Below are positions 1 through 11,752 of a stretch of 64,000 nt of DNA, piece after piece (positions within the stretch are counted from its first letter, which is position 1; each line of letters starts with the position of its first letter). Source of the DNA: Lantana camara. Taxonomy: Eukaryota; Streptophyta; Magnoliopsida; Lamiales; Verbenaceae. The position numbers were made by a program, and so were the translations under genes. Where the stretch lies: positions 61,237,501-61,301,500 of the forward strand of contig CM074863.1 in assembly GCA_037501455.1 (NCBI GenBank). Reading direction: 5' to 3'. A model generated the notes under the pieces. The model was not told where the DNA came from and searched no databases. It was given only the letters and a program-made list of their open reading frames with translations.

Positions 1-719
1 GATAATTTTGTGCTCGTATTAGTGTTATTGAGTTTTGATAGCATGCCTTGTGATTAAACGAAATAATGTGCTTATTTGGACACTAAAGAGTAAGTTAGGG
101 ACAATCTGGTAAATTTAAATTTTTAGCCTAGAAACTGGATAGAAGTTAATAAATTTGGTTAGAAAATTCGACTGCGAGTTTGTGGGCATTTGAACCACTT
201 AATTCGGAGTTCGGATGAAGAAGTTATGACCATTTTACTAAAACAGAACGAAAGTCAACCATTTCTAAGGCAATTGTTGACCTGCGACCCAATTTCAATT
301 CTGATCCAATTTGAGACCCAATTTCACTTAAACTAGCTCCAATTGACCTGCTCCGTGATCCTATTCAACTTACCCAAGTTATCGAATTAGACCCTAAACA
401 CCTAAGTTCATTTAACGTAATTTTCAAGATTCTAACATATTCTCTCAACACTTCCTCCCATAAGCTATTCATATTCTCTCAAGAACACCAAGAACACTTC
501 AAGTCCTTTTCAAAAGACAAGATTGAAGATTAAAGCTGGAGATTCAAGACTAAAGAATGAGTTCATTCCTTTGATTTCTAGCTCCTGAGGTAAGGTTATG
601 TGTTCATTTTATCTTGTCACGCGCTCGCCACGTGTTTGACTCATGTATGGACTTCCATTTCATACGTGGATTGGACTCATGGTGTGGGGGTTGTGGTGCC
701 TATCGATGCAGGTGCTACA
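1..719 (+). repeat. LTR of element T1, 3' portion
   Basis: The LTR enters from outside the window and ends at TGCTACA (713-719), eight bases before a tRNA-Met primer site. Its last 100 bases (CGCTCGCCACGTG, then a GTGTGGGGG stretch) are a version of the terminal module found at the end of every long LTR in this window. A splice-donor-like CTGAG/GTAAGG lies at 589/590. In other families more than 1.5 kb separates this donor from the terminal module; here the gap is only about 35 bases, so the middle of the LTR, including any palindrome cluster, appears to have been lost. Confidence 0.75.
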
Positions 720-727
720 TCCTAAAG

Positions 728-739
728 TGGTATCAGAGC
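728..739 (+). other. Primer binding site, tRNA-Met
   Basis: TGGTATCAGAGC matches the complement of the 3' end of plant initiator tRNA-Met, the usual primer for gypsy elements. It lies eight bases after the LTR end, fixing the LTR/internal boundary and the + orientation of T1. Confidence 0.9.
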
Positions 740-937
740 ATGGGTTGGAAAACCGGGCTCTTGAGTCGTGTCTTGTCGGTTTAGATCGTACGTTTTAGGA
801 ACTACTTGTCAATTTGGAAGTCTTGCATTACTATGTGACTATTTCTTGACTTAATTGTTACACATTAATTGACGCATCTTGATTGCACTTCATGGATATT
901 GTCTAACCGGCACATATTTCTTAATGTTTAATTATAG

Positions 938-2330
938 ATGCCCCATGGTCCACCCGTACATAGGGATAGGAGATCTCCCTCACCTCCTTGACATCAACAA
1001 CAACGACAACCGCCTCACATGAATATGGAAAATTTTATGGAGGTCGTGTATAATTATGTTGAGCAAAGGAGGGCTCAAGCTCCACTGCCACCCCCATAAC
1101 CAGTTCAACCGCCACCACCACCACTGCCGATTAGGGATTCTCATGGGATTTTTCTCAATTATGATCCTCCAAGATTTGCGGGTACCACGGATGATGCCAT
1201 GGCGGAAGATTGGTTGTCCCGTTTGGAAAGGATATATAATTTTCGCCAATTCACCCCGCTCGAGCGAGCTCAATTTGCCATTTTTCAACTTGATGGAGAA
1301 GCATTTGATTAGTGGGAAAGGACCCAAGAGAAATTAGAGGTTGCAGGAGAAAAACTGACATGGTGTGTTTTCAAGAGAGAGTTTCAAGAGGCCTTTGGTC
1401 CCGAGGTTGTTCGAGAAATAAAAGAGCAAGAATTTATGGATTTAAATCAAGGGAGCCGGACGGTAGCCCAATACCTGGCCGCGTTCAATAGAATTGGGAA
1501 ATATGCTCAACAAATTACCCTTGATGAGAAGAAGAAGGCGAGGAAATTCATATCCGGATTGAGGGAGGATCAAAGACATGGACAAGCCGGGCACAACTTT
1601 GAGTCATTTGTTAATACCATCCAACGTGCCCTTGTTCATGAGGAAGAATATAAGAAGAAGGACCCCGTCCCTAGGTCACATCAACCCTGACAAGGTTCGG
1701 GATCCGGTTCGAAGAGGCCCGCTTATCCGGTGGCTCTACCTATCAAAGTTCCATTTGCTAAGGTTCCAGGCTAGCTTTACCACCACCTCCTGCACCTCTA
1801 CCGCCGCATCAATCCAAGCCGTGCACTCATTGTGGTGGCCGTACTCATACTTGGGAGACTTGCCATCGTCTCATTGGGGCTTGCTTCATTTTTGGGTTGA
1901 TGGATCATCAAAAGGCCGGGTGCACTCAGTTTAGAGGGGGATCAAACGGATGGCAGAGACAATTGGTTCAGGCTCGAGCGTATGCTATTGATGGCAAGAA
2001 GCAGGACGCCGAGGTTGATCCTGCGGCCATTGTTGAAGGTACAATATACATTCATGGCACGAGCATACATGCATTGTTTGATCCTAGAGCCATGCATTCC
2101 TTTCTTTTGCGTGGTATAACTACTTCTATGTGCTTGCCTGTTGTGTGTACCCTCAGCTTGTTATGTGATTAGTTCCCCGTTGGGGGGGGGGGGAGCCTTA
2201 TTTCTGATTGGGTGTTTAAGGGAGTTTCAGTGAGTATTGAGGGTCGTGACTTTTTGACAGACTTCATTGAGATGCCTATGAGTCGGTGTGGTACAATATT
2301 GGGTCTCGATTGGGTTTAAGACATTGTGCA
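938..2330 (+). pseudogene. gag: Ty3/gypsy Gag-protease remnant (T1)
   Basis: This is the decayed capsid and start of protease of a Tekay-like gypsy element. The likely start ATG at 938 directly follows a splice-acceptor-like TTATAG. The capsid domain is recognisable from about 1180 (DWLSRLERIY) to 1640 (QYLAAFNRIGKYA, then FISGLRED). A zinc knuckle of C-x2-C-x4-H-x4-C form is followed by a second whose second Cys has become Phe. The protease segment reads ALFDPRAMHSF where the family has D-S-G at the active site. In-frame stops lie at 989 (TGA), 1097 (TAA), 1310 (TAG) and 1688 (TGA), and the frame changes between about 1690 and 1800. A G12 run at 2182-2193 disrupts the protease further. The copy ends near 2330 in the LGLDWV motif, with no RT following. 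Not functional. Confidence 0.85.
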
Positions 2331-2341
2331 ACGGTTGATTG

Positions 2342-2455
2342 TGTTGGGAATAGTGCCCTAGAAAGCTGTTATGCTTTGTGACTTTCCCTATATCACAGAC
2401 AATCTTTGAATAATATACGAATGATTATAATCACAGGTGAACACTTCTTATGTGC
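2342..2455 (+). repeat. Possible Copia-type LTR start (fragment)
   Basis: The T1 coding remnant stops abruptly and is followed by TGTTGGGAATAGTGCCCTAG and AT-rich sequence. This resembles the 5' end of some plant Ty1/copia LTRs as I remember them. No matching second LTR, primer site or target duplication is visible, so it could equally be an unrelated junction. Confidence 0.3.
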
Positions 2456-3198
2456 CAATACGTGTTTTGTGTGTTTCCATTACGTGGCAAACCCTTTTTC
2501 TTCCTCTTCTTTCTCTCTTCTTCTCTTCCTTTCTTCACTTTTGGAGCAAAATATCTTGTGGTGGGGAGAGGGGTCCAAAATTGTGGCTGGGGAAGGAGAG
2601 AGAGGAGTGTATACAAGGCATAAAAGTCATGGTTAAAGCTTAACTTGGGTTAAGGTGGGTCTCACACACTCAAGACTAGTCAAAGGGTGCCTTCTTGTCT
2701 CTACGTGCTTGTTCCGATCGACTTTCGGAGGGTCAAATGGGCTTAGAAAAATACAAAGTTGGATTCCTTGACTTTCATTCTTCGTTACGAGTCCAACGCA
2801 TCTTCTGTAATTCGAATCTGAATTCCCGAGCTCAAGTTACGCCTTCCGAAACACGAGGTGCGCTAAACACGTTAGGCCCTCAAGTCCCTCACAAATCCCG
2901 TTTTTACAAAATGAGCCAAGAACCACATAAATCAAACTCTAAAACATGCAACGAGCATATAATCACATTCATAACTCACATAGTTCACATAAGAAACGAA
3001 ATCAAATTCGGGCACATACGGAGCAAATTACAAGACAAGCGTATGCAAACGTTAAAATTCAAGTTATACGTTAAACAAGTAATATCAAATAATCACATTA
3101 GTTTTCAAATAGCACATAATTGCATAATTAAATAATTAAACACACAAAGAACTCTCTCGTAGAAGCGTACCTGGAATGGCTGGACGAGCGGGATGTTA
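2456..3198 (-). repeat. Minus-strand LTR fragment, 5' (U3) part
   Basis: Read on the minus strand, it begins near 3196 with ACATCCCGCTCGTCC, almost the start of the family-A LTR at 5755, and continues through a U3-like region with GAGGTGCGCTAA and ordered CGAGCTCAAG-type boxes that recur in reverse at 40560-40680. It loses similarity near 2456-2640. No LTR end or primer site is present, so it is a truncated LTR. No gene is seen. Confidence 0.6.
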
Positions 3199-3769
3199 GA
3201 TATTATGTGACATAAGCATTTACTAACCAACATGCATATACATGTGTTGTAGTTGTTGATATTTCAGGATGTTTTATATATAAAATTAAAAGAGCTTAAA
3301 GACAAGTCGAGCACTGAACTCACTTTCGGGGCAGATCACGCTTTGGACAACGAAACTTACCATTCTGAATTATGCAACTACGGTGAACGGTACATGAAGC
3401 ATCCATGATACATGCATCCATGCAAATTTAACTTAAATAATTTTTATGTTAGGTGCTTTGATTCCTTATCATGTTAAATTACTTGGAGTAATTGATAATC
3501 AACGTGGATGATATCTATTACCTGCTTTGGATGTCTTACATGATTTTAATTACGGTTTCGCGTGTGTTGCTTAGGAGTATTAGAGACTTCCTTGCTTTAT
3601 TTTGTTTGAGAGACGGGGTGCTCTCTTTGCTTGCGAGAGACGGGGTTCTCTCATTGTTGCTCAAGAGACGGGGCTCTCTCCTTGTTGCTTGTGAGAGACA
3701 GGGAATCTCTCATTGGTTGTTCGGTCGAGTAGTGAATCCGAGGACGGATTCTTTTTAAGGGGGAGAGAT
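3199..3769 (+). mobile_element. Non-autonomous LTR element, 3' internal region (K-like, plus copy)
   Basis: From about 3285 to the polypurine tract this stretch closely matches, in inverse orientation, 46558-47090 of element K. It carries the conserved box ACGGTGAACGGTACATG plus AGCATCCATG at 3380-3407, four GAGAGA hairpins (3608-3711), a stem-loop with GAGGAC in the loop (3734-3751) and a purine tract AAGGGGGAGAGA before the LTR start at 3770. The short open frame here (3492-3758) covers the hairpin repeats, has no recognisable domain and is probably not coding. Confidence 0.7.
3608..3711 (+). repeat. Hairpin array, four units (K-like)
   Basis: Four imperfect inverted repeats lie in a row: 3608-3625, 3635-3652, 3664-3679 and 3693-3711. 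The typical unit is GAGAGACGGGGTTCTCTC, with a GAGAG/CTCTC stem and a CGGGG-containing loop. Spacers are 10-14 bases. The same array, reversed, lies at 46615-46718, and related arrays at 11753-12096 and 19150-19282. Confidence 0.85.
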
Positions 3770-3934
3770 TGTAACGTTTTATATTTAAAATGTTAAATAT
3801 TTATATCTTAATTTCTTTAATATTAAATTTATTGTAATATGTTGACTTGATTAAATGTTAATTATTCATACCTTAAGTTAATTAATATTAATTATATACG
3901 AATTAGTGACTTTTAAATCCTAATGTGTTAATAC

Positions 3935-3991
<57 letters not shown>

Positions 3992-4322
3992 CGTGCTAAT
4001 TAAATTTTAAATATATGTATTTAGTGTATTTTAATTTAAACCATATTAAATCCGTGCCTATGATTTTAAATTAAATAAATTTTTACACTTTGATAAATGT
4101 GATTAAAATCGTGCACTTTGTTGTTATTTAAATATGAATTTAAATTTATGTTAATTCTTACACTTTGTTTTAAATGATATTTAAGTGGCGCACTTTTATA
4201 TACATATTTAAATTTCATTTAAATTTTTTCATTTATTTGAAAATGTTATGAATTTATTTATGCCTTGTTTATGAGTGTTATAAACGTGCTTCGTTCTTAT
4301 ATGATTTGATACCGCTAAATAC
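3770..4322 (+). repeat. LTR start fragment, AT-rich
   Basis: TGTAACGTTTTAT begins directly after the polypurine tract, as expected for a 3' LTR. The sequence is very AT-rich and contains a long TA microsatellite (3938-3989). It ends at 4322, where a minus-strand gypsy fragment begins. No LTR end is present and no gene is seen. Confidence 0.6.
3938..3989. repeat. (TA)n microsatellite
   Basis: About 26 uninterrupted TA dinucleotides inside an LTR fragment. Similar shorter TA runs occur near 39480-39512, 40972-41000 and 49850-49915. Confidence 0.95.
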
Positions 4323-4354
4323 TTGGGTCCAGCTAAATACTTGTCTTCTTGGAG

Positions 4355-4570
4355 CTAATCTTGAGTTATTTGGATCAAAAGAGATTGAACTTCTTCATGC
4401 ATTCTTTTGGACCGTGACCTTGTGATAGGTCCACCATAACTTGGTTCATCTTGAGTTGTGATCATATCATCATTTGGATCGAAGTGTGGCCTTGTTGGAC
4501 CAAAGTGTGGCCTTGTCTTATGATTCACATCATCCTGATTCCTATCATTCTCCCCTTCTTGAAAAAAGAT
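4355..4570 (-). pseudogene. pol: Gypsy polyprotein C-terminal tail (copy 1)
   Basis: On the minus strand this frame reads RIFFQEGENDRNQDDVN, a stretch with two THPHF-like acidic/aromatic repeats, then GGPITRSRSKRMHEE and a stop at 4357-4355. A basic TRSR(A/S)K segment is characteristic of the extreme C-terminus of polyproteins in several plant chromovirus families. Only this tail remains; the upstream open frame is low-complexity Lys/Glu sequence from a purine-rich tract. A second copy with four base differences over 225 aligned bases and no gaps lies at 16093-16317. Confidence 0.6.
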
Positions 4571-5152
4571 TCGTCCTCGAATCTGGATCAAGATAGTCAT
4601 CTCACAAAACAAATAGCCCCTTTTATTTCTCAAAGTAGATCTAAAACCGAAAATGAAATACACCAAAGTTGTCTTCTTTCTCGTTTTTTCTAATTTTTTT
4701 TTCCTTCTTTTTTCTTTCTTTTCAACTTCTCTTTTTTTTTCCTCCCTTTTCACATTCTTTACTCTCAATTCTTTGAACAAAGTCACAAGAAATTTCAAAT
4801 TCCTCAACTAAATAATCCCTTAAGATGAATCAAAAAGGGTGCAAAAAACTGACACAAATGAAACCGTTTAGATGATGCAAACAAACGTATCTTTGTCATT
4901 TGAATATTACCGAAACAAAGCTGCCCCCCCCCCTTTTTTTTAACGCGGCTTTTACTTCTCTTTTTGTGTGCGTTTTAAGCCTTTTTCGTAGTTTCCCTTT
5001 TTTTTTTCGTTTTTTTTTTTTTTTTTTTTTTTTTTGGTTTTTTTGTTTGCCTTTTTCGATTATTATTTTTTTTTGCAGCAATATAACAATAATGAAAAGA
5101 AATTATACAAAAGATAAATGATACGGATACATAACCTTGGATGGAAACCTAA

Positions 5153-5165
5153 GCTCTAGATACCA
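5153..5165 (-). other. Primer binding site, tRNA-Met, with one-base insertion
   Basis: The minus strand reads TGGTATCTAGAGC, the tRNA-Met primer complement with a T inserted. It starts three bases after an LTR end (CA at 5169-5168) and sets the minus orientation of the Reina-like fragment. Confidence 0.65.
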
Positions 5166-5253
5166 AATGATACGAACTCCACGTACTTGCCGTGAAACCC
5201 TATACCAATACTTGGAGTTCTTGATTTTCGATCGTCCACTTCAAGGTTAAAAT

Positions 5254-5365
5254 AGAGGAGTGTGACCCGTTTGCTATAATGAGCAAGGAACCAACACTAT
5301 CAGATCTTAATTATAGGAGTGTAACCCGTTTGCTATAATGAGCAAGGAACCAACACTATCAGATT
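5254..5365. repeat. Direct repeat within the Reina-like LTR
   Basis: A roughly 50-bp unit containing CCCGTTTGCTATAATGAGCA and GGAACCAACACTATCAGAT occurs twice, about 61 bases apart (5254-5304 and 5315-5365), with a third, more diverged partial copy near 5378-5420. It lies inside the minus-strand LTR. Confidence 0.85.
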
Positions 5366-6051
5366 TGATAAGTAATGCACCCCGTCGACTATAATGAGTT
5401 GGGAAATGACATTATCCGGTGGAGGTTTGAAACTCCGGTGTCGTTCAACTAAGAACTTGTGAGTATAACTCACTTGAATCACAATTCATTCATTTTTTTG
5501 ACTGAATATTTCGAATTACAAGGCTGGAATATAAAGATGCATGCATGGGAATTCTAAGAGACAATTCAGAATTCAAAGAGACAAGCTAATCCCGTCACTT
5601 TTCTTGTAGGCTGAATAAAATGGGCTTAACCTAATCTAAATGCATGCAAAACAAATAAAAAGATGGCCCAAAGTATAATATAATAGTTCAGGGCCAAATT
5701 ACAATAAACTTAACACAATTTGGGCTTAAAATTCTATCACTAAGACATTGAAACTGTGACATCCCGCTCGTCCAATTTGTAAGGTACGCTACGTTTCAAC
5801 CTTTTAATGTGTTTAATTGTGTGATTTTATATTTTTCGTGGCCCTATTTTGAACTCTTTTAGAGTTTAGGGGCTTGTTTGCAATTTTCTCTTTTAGGGGT
5901 TATTCGGTCATTTCTCGTTCGGTCGAGAGTTCGACCTCTTTGACCCCTTCTTCGCGTTCGGGGCACCGAGACGAGTCCGTAGACTCTAAGTTTGCCCAAT
6001 TCTGACTTCGTTAACCCTTTCTTCCGTCCGTTTTTGCGTACGAGGACCCGA

Positions 6052-6060
6052 GATATAATA
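6052..6060 (+). promoter_or_regulatory. Possible TATA box of the family-A LTR
   Basis: GATATAATA lies 300 bases into the LTR, followed by a CT-rich, leader-like segment. The same sequence is at 12701-12709 in the 3' LTR. The position suits an LTR promoter, but no start-site evidence is available. Confidence 0.35.
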
Positions 6061-6269
6061 CCCCGGATCCTCGTAATCCGTGCAAAAGATCAGATCTCAG
6101 CCTCCAGCTTCTTCCTCCAGCGATCAAACCCGTTCCCATCACTGTTCACACGCACTCGAGGTGTGTTTACACACACATGCTCGTTCTCCCTCGTTTCTCG
6201 ACGGAATTCGACGAACCATTAGTGGAAATTTATCAGCTCGACGAGCCCGTCACGATGGTACAAGAATCT

Positions 6270-7200
6270 CGGCCAACCGACGACCGACGGCGACGGAATC
6301 GGCGAATTTCAGACACAGCGGCGGCTAGGCGGAACCCCCGCCACTTCGCCGCCTCTTCGCGGCGGTCTCCGGCGACCTTTCTTCGTCACGCGCCACCCCA
6401 TCGGTCAGGAGACATCTCGACGCAACCCCAGTTCAAGCTGCGTGGCCAACGGTGGCCGGACGGCAGTGCACGCGCCGCCCGAAGTGGCAGTGGCGGACGC
6501 CCGTTACTGTAGCACGGCGGCTCCGCGGTGTTCCGGCGAGTTTCGCGGGCGGAGCTTGACCCTATCCGACCTCTTTCGACCTCCTGAGTCCATTTCTGAC
6601 CTCAAATCAAGCAACCGGTGACCGTAGGTGGTGGTTCCGGCGGTGACGCAGCGGCAGAAACTTCGGCGGCGATTTGGGCCCTTTTCCGGGCCGGTTTTGG
6701 AGGTGGTCGCTTCACGAAAGTTGCTTGGAATGACGAAACATAGCGGATGGCATCGGCGGCGTTCCAGGAACCGGCCGTTGGCGACAGACCGGCGGTGAAC
6801 CGGCGGGTCTGAACCGGTTACTGTTCCGGCGATTTTTCGGGCGATTTGACTTGGGGCTTTCGTAGGGCTCATTGCAAGCTTTCCAACGGTATGCCCGGAT
6901 TTCATTTTTGTTTTGCGGTTTGCAGTTAATTTCAGTTTCCGTCGTTGGGATTTGGTTCGGTTTTTCTTCAACGAAGTCCCGTATGTTTAGCTTTTTCTGA
7001 AATTGGTTGAGGGCTTTCGTCTAGTAGGCCGAGGCGCTCATTTCTGTCCTTCCGGGGATTTTTCCGACCACCGGAGGCGGTGTTCCGGTGGCGGCCGGTG
7101 GCTGTTCGGCCGGCCGCGGTGGCGGTATTCCGACGCCCTTCGGACAGCAAGTTCCTTTCGTCGTGGTGAGTCCATCGCCACTTTCCGTTCGTCAATCGGA
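6270..7200 (+). other. GC-rich domain of the family-A LTR
   Basis: About 930 bases rich in CCGGCG and GGTGGCGG motifs in an otherwise AT-rich region, repeated at 12919-13849 and, inverted, in the family-A LTR near 62830-63480. Solo LTR I has a related domain (58210-59120) with shared blocks such as CCGTAGGTGGTGGTTCCGGC and TTCACGAAAGTTG. It lies between the TATA-like box and the donor-like site, so it may be transcribed as a leader. Confidence 0.7.
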
Positions 7201-9437
7201 TATCCGGTTGATTTTATATGAATTTTTGAAGCTATTGTATTTTATTCGTTAATCGATTTTAATTGTGCAATTCGATCCCGTATGTGCTATAAATTGAAAT
7301 TATGAGTTGTATGATACGTGGAAGTATGCTATGATGTATGAATATTTCATTCGTGATTTATCGAATTTATTTGTCTCGTTTTACGCCCATCTATTTGAGA
7401 ATAATTATTGTTTGAAGGGGTGTTAGTGTAATTTTGGAAACTAAATTGATTATGAAATTTTATAAAACATAAGAAATGAATTATGAAAAGATATGTTGTA
7501 TTTAATTTGAATAAATTGATCAAGTATGCCAATTGTTATTATATCGTGAAATATGCCAATGTGTAATTTATATATTTATTGTTATGTAATTCATGTTAAT
7601 TTCGTGAGTCTTGGTGCATGATATGATTTGAATTCTTAATGTCCTACTTTATTTTATGTAATTAATGTTATGAATTTTATAAGTTATGCATCTTTTGATT
7701 TGGAATATGAATTATAATATGCTCTGAATGACTTGATTGAATAGATATGGATTATACGTTGCATCATTTGTATTCGTGAGCATGGCCGTGCGTCTTTGTG
7801 GTTGTGTTTGGAGTCTGAGTCTTGTGTTCAGTTGTTCAGGGGTTTTCCAGGGAGTGTCTGTCAGCTGTTTGGGTTCCAGTGGGACTTCTTGGCTCAGGTT
7901 TTCCGTTTCGTCGGTGAAAGGTGAGGTTTTAGGAATTTTGTTTTAGTTACAGCGACCTACAACCCTCTGTGCTCGTTTTCAAGCCTGCATGCGATTATTC
8001 TATTATATTTATATAATAGATACGTGTTTATATGATATGTTTATGAATTTGTCATACGATTAAAGGTTTTCGAACTGTATATGTACGAGCATATGTAAGC
8101 TTGAAATGTTTTGCAACGAGGCTATGCTCCAAACCGTGTGTCTTCATACCAGCTGCGGATTAGGATGACACGGAGAGGTACGTTTATAGCATATGCTAAG
8201 TTGCAAGGTATGGTATGCTCCGATAAGGTACGTAAGTATGATTTTGATTCGATATGATAAGTTTGATATGTAGCGAGTTATGATATGATCTGTCTGATAT
8301 GCTCTGTTTTGATATGTTGGGCCCCGAGACGTGGGTAAGGGGGACCCGGGACGACCATGGGGCCGCCGGTTATGACCCCTGTGCACGTTCTCATTTGAGA
8401 TATTCACGTGCGACCTAGGGAGGTTGGGAAGGCGTGGTATCTTGAGCCCTCGGTGGATAACCGGGGAAGGCACAGTGTGGGTTCGCTACCCCGTGTGTGT
8501 TTGTATCTGTATGAGTAGTGAGGGTTTGCTCCCCGAACTACATGGTGTTGGGGTTGGATTGTTTATGATATTTGTTTGTTTTCTGTTATGATACGTTTGA
8601 TTCGATATGGAAGTAAGGTGGGAGACCCGTACTCGCCGGGTATATGAATATGATATGTTATGTTGATTATGAAACGGGATAGGAGCTTTCTCTTTCGATA
8701 TGTTACGAGTTTGTTCAGTCTGATATGATTTGATTAAGTATAAAATTTGGTATGAGTATGCTCAGTTGGTTAAGTTTTGAATAAGAGGAGATAAGTTAAG
8801 ATATGTATAAGTTTGATTTGATAGGATATGTGTAAGTTCGATTTGAAAATGGTTTTGGTATGCAAAACCCTACTCCCGGTTCATAATCTCTCTTTTGATA
8901 CATGCTCTGCTCCTTATTATGTATAGTGTGTGTGGGTTCAGCCCCCTCGCTCAGTCAGTGGACTGACCCTCGCCCCACCTATGTTTTTAGTTTGCAGGTG
9001 CAAGTTGTTGGAGTTCGAGCTAGGCGGCTTTGAGTCGGGTCTGTCGAGTCTGTGTCTGTCCGTTTGATTTTGTTAATTACTTTGTTCCGATTTATGTATG
9101 AAAATTATGTATATAGTATGTTCTGTACAAGTTGACGTTTATGCTTTGATCATATGAATTTTCGGGACAGGTTAGGACAGGGTGTGGATTAGTTGAACCC
9201 GTTTATTTATGTTCGTTGATTAAAGTTTTTGTTAGTTCATATTATGCATCGCTTCCGCATTCGGGTTTTGCTTATTTTACTTGTACAGGGTTTAGTTACC
9301 GCCTAGCTTTGGTTGGTTTTTCGTTTGTCACCCGTTCGCTGTGACTTGGTGCGTGTGCGGACTTTCCATTTCGTACCACGTGTCGGGTCATAGTGCGGGG
9401 GTGTGGTGCCCCACCGCTTGGGGTGCTACATCTTAAG

Positions 9438-9449
9438 TGGTATCAGAGC
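9438..9449 (+). other. Primer binding site, tRNA-Met (LARD-A)
   Basis: A perfect TGGTATCAGAGC seven bases after the 5' LTR end. Confidence 0.95.
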
Positions 9450-11752
9450 TACCAGGTTCAGAACCGGTGCTCTGGAGTCGTGTCGTGTCAGTTTAGGTCG
9501 TACGGCATAGGAATACTTGTGCACTGCATTTGTCTGACGTGAAAATTTGACTTCTCTGTATGAATTTGTCTGAGCTTATGTGATTGTGTGCACACTATGA
9601 TTACGATTTTTGCAAAAATTATCATTGTTATGCTTTAAATTTTAGTAAATTACTTGTTGCATCTGCATTAATTAGGTGCTCTTAATTGCTTTCGTTACTT
9701 GACATACCCACGTACTAACCCTCATGCATAGATAATTGTCCACTTTGTGAATTGTAAGGGCGACATCTCGGCGCCGAATTGCAATTGATCATGACAACAC
9801 TCCCCTCTTCTACAAAATTATGAAGGAAGATTTGAAACTTCCGTTTTCTGACTACTTGGATGAGAAGCAAATGGACCTTTACAAGAATTTATAACTAGGA
9901 ATCAATGCTACTGCTATGGAAACGGGTATTATGCATACATGGCACGTGCATCATGCATTGGAGTAAATTTTAATTATTTTGGATATTGTTCTACGTGCTT
10001 GGCTGCTTTCTTTGCTGGATATGAGTGCACTCCATTCACATCCCTAATCCCACATGCATTAACTTCGTGGTTGTACTTTAGGTGATCTCCTACCTGATCC
10101 ACTACTTGCTGTCTTGGTCGAAGCAACGTTTGAATTCGAACAGGGTTTGACCAGAAAATATACAGTCGAGCCAATAGCTTCAAGATAGGGTGAATGCACG
10201 TAAGATAGAATGTTGGGTTGTGGTCAATCTCTCTACACGATGCGATACTCATAGCCTCATAAATGATTTGATGAAAGTCGGGGTATTTCTAGATCCAAGC
10301 TGAATTGTCGTGATGAGGGATTACTGGAAAGACAGGAAATAACAAATGGGAATGATAAAGAAAAGTAAAGAAATTCTGGGTGGATTTCGGGCGATCATGT
10401 ATAAACAATTGGAAGAAAAAAAAAAAAAAAAAAGGGGAGTTCATTTAATTCTACGAACTCCTAAAGAGTGAACCAAGGAAGTTTTGATTAAAGTGACAAC
10501 CATGAAGAGGACTCGGGAAACAATCGGAGAGTAATTACTAAAGAAAATACAGAATGCTAATTCCATGAGCGTAGAAGACTTCAGGTTCAAGAAATCGTAC
10601 TTCCAAGCCGTGGAAATGTCCAAGTGATGCTAGATAATTCTGAAGATAAGGAGACCGTGGGGAAAAACAAGAAATCTTTTAACTATTAAGTTGCTTTCAG
10701 GATATGAACTTACTACTTGGAGGTGCTCGGGAGTAACATGGTTTATAAGAAAGTCAGCATTTCTAACTCTGGAAGGTGTGAGGTGGCAATGAAGAGATCA
10801 AGACACTTGTATCATTCAGAGAATTCCAAGCAGGAAATCGGGTTACTATTATAAAGACACTCACCAGAGTAGTTACATTTACACAAAGGAAAAAGGGGAA
10901 AATTGTGCAAGTAATGGAATTTTGTGCCGAGGTCATTGAAGATCAACTCCACCAAATAGTGAGGGTAAGGTCATCTTTTACAACGACGGTGTACTAAGCA
11001 AGACGGTGTAAAGATTCTTCATTTATTTCTCCATGATTGTCCTGAGAGATTTCACATTTGAAAGAAATGGTAATTTCCGATTACCGAGGATCCTATTGGG
11101 ATTTCAAGAGATTACACGGACTACTATACCCCGAGAATCAAGTGAGACGACCCAAGATCAGTTGAGTACCCGAGAATCTGAAGGAATACTAAAGAATGCA
11201 AGTTTGAACGGGAAGTTGGAACTATGGCCAGTTAAGGAGTTGATTAACCTTTCAAGTTAAAGAAATTGCCAACCTCGACTCCACTACTACGGTGAATGGT
11301 ACATTGAGCATCCATGGCATTTGCACTCATGCATTTCATAAGTAATTATAATTATTTTGCTTGACATATGTGACAATGTGTAATGTTTGATGTTGCTCGA
11401 GTTTAATAACGTGACTAACTGCTGTAATTTTCATAACTTTAAAATTGTTGTTGTTGTGAATTCTTGTAAACTTAATGGATTACCTGCTTGCGTGAACTAT
11501 CCGTGCTTCAGTGCTTATAATTTCGTTGGTTACTCACTAACACCTCATGCACCTACAAGCATATTGTGATTTTATTTTACAGTGATCCCATCGCGATATC
11601 CCCCTTGAGTTGAGCATGGACGATGAGTCTATACTCTAGGGACACCGATATCAGTCGGGTAGAGGTACACTATGCATGCATCCCACGTTTTGCATTCGGT
11701 GCTACTTTAATGTGTGTATGTATGAATGCTGTGTAAGTGAACTTGTGTGCTA

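Larger units (their letters stand above)
4323..5754 (-). mobile_element. Minus-strand gypsy fragment, Reina-like (left part)
   Basis: Read on the minus strand, this holds an LTR that ends with ATCA at 5168, a mutated primer site (5165-5153), an A/T-rich leader with long homopolymers (T-run near 5011-5035, C10 near 4923) and then the very end of a polyprotein (4570-4355). Nearly all of gag and pol is missing between leader and tail. LARD-A inserted at 5754, so the rest of the fragment continues at 16080-16317. The LTR start cannot be placed. The short LTR and the tail motif fit Reina-like chromoviruses; this assignment is inferred. Confidence 0.6.
5755..9430 (+). repeat. LARD-A 5' LTR
   Basis: TGTGACATCCC to TGCTACA, 3676 bp. 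Order of parts: a U3 with a TATA-like GATATAATA at about 6052-6060; a GC-rich domain full of CCGG and CGG (about 6270-7200); a donor-like GTG/GTGAGT at 7165/7166; an AT-rich middle; a small CAGTC...GACTG hairpin near 8951-8965; an acceptor-like TTTGCAG/G at 8996-8997; GAGCTAGGCGG; and the shared terminal module. Open frames in either direction lie in the GC-rich domain and have no known domain. Confidence 0.95.

Noticed and set aside
728..739. tRNA genes at TGGTATCAGAGC sites
   Set aside because: Only the 3' complement of tRNA-Met is present next to LTR ends, as expected for primer sites; no cloverleaf.
1056..1337. Open frame overlapping the T1 gag in another frame
   Set aside because: The gag frame has the recognisable capsid residues; this one is a shadow.
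4896..5121. Lys-rich or Phe-rich proteins around 4896-5121
   Set aside because: Produced by long A/T homopolymers in a retrotransposon leader.
6504..6971. 155-residue antisense open frame as a gene
   Set aside because: Lies in GC-rich LTR DNA with few stops in any frame, is deleted in the older family-A copy and has no known domain. Reported only as a finding about the domain.
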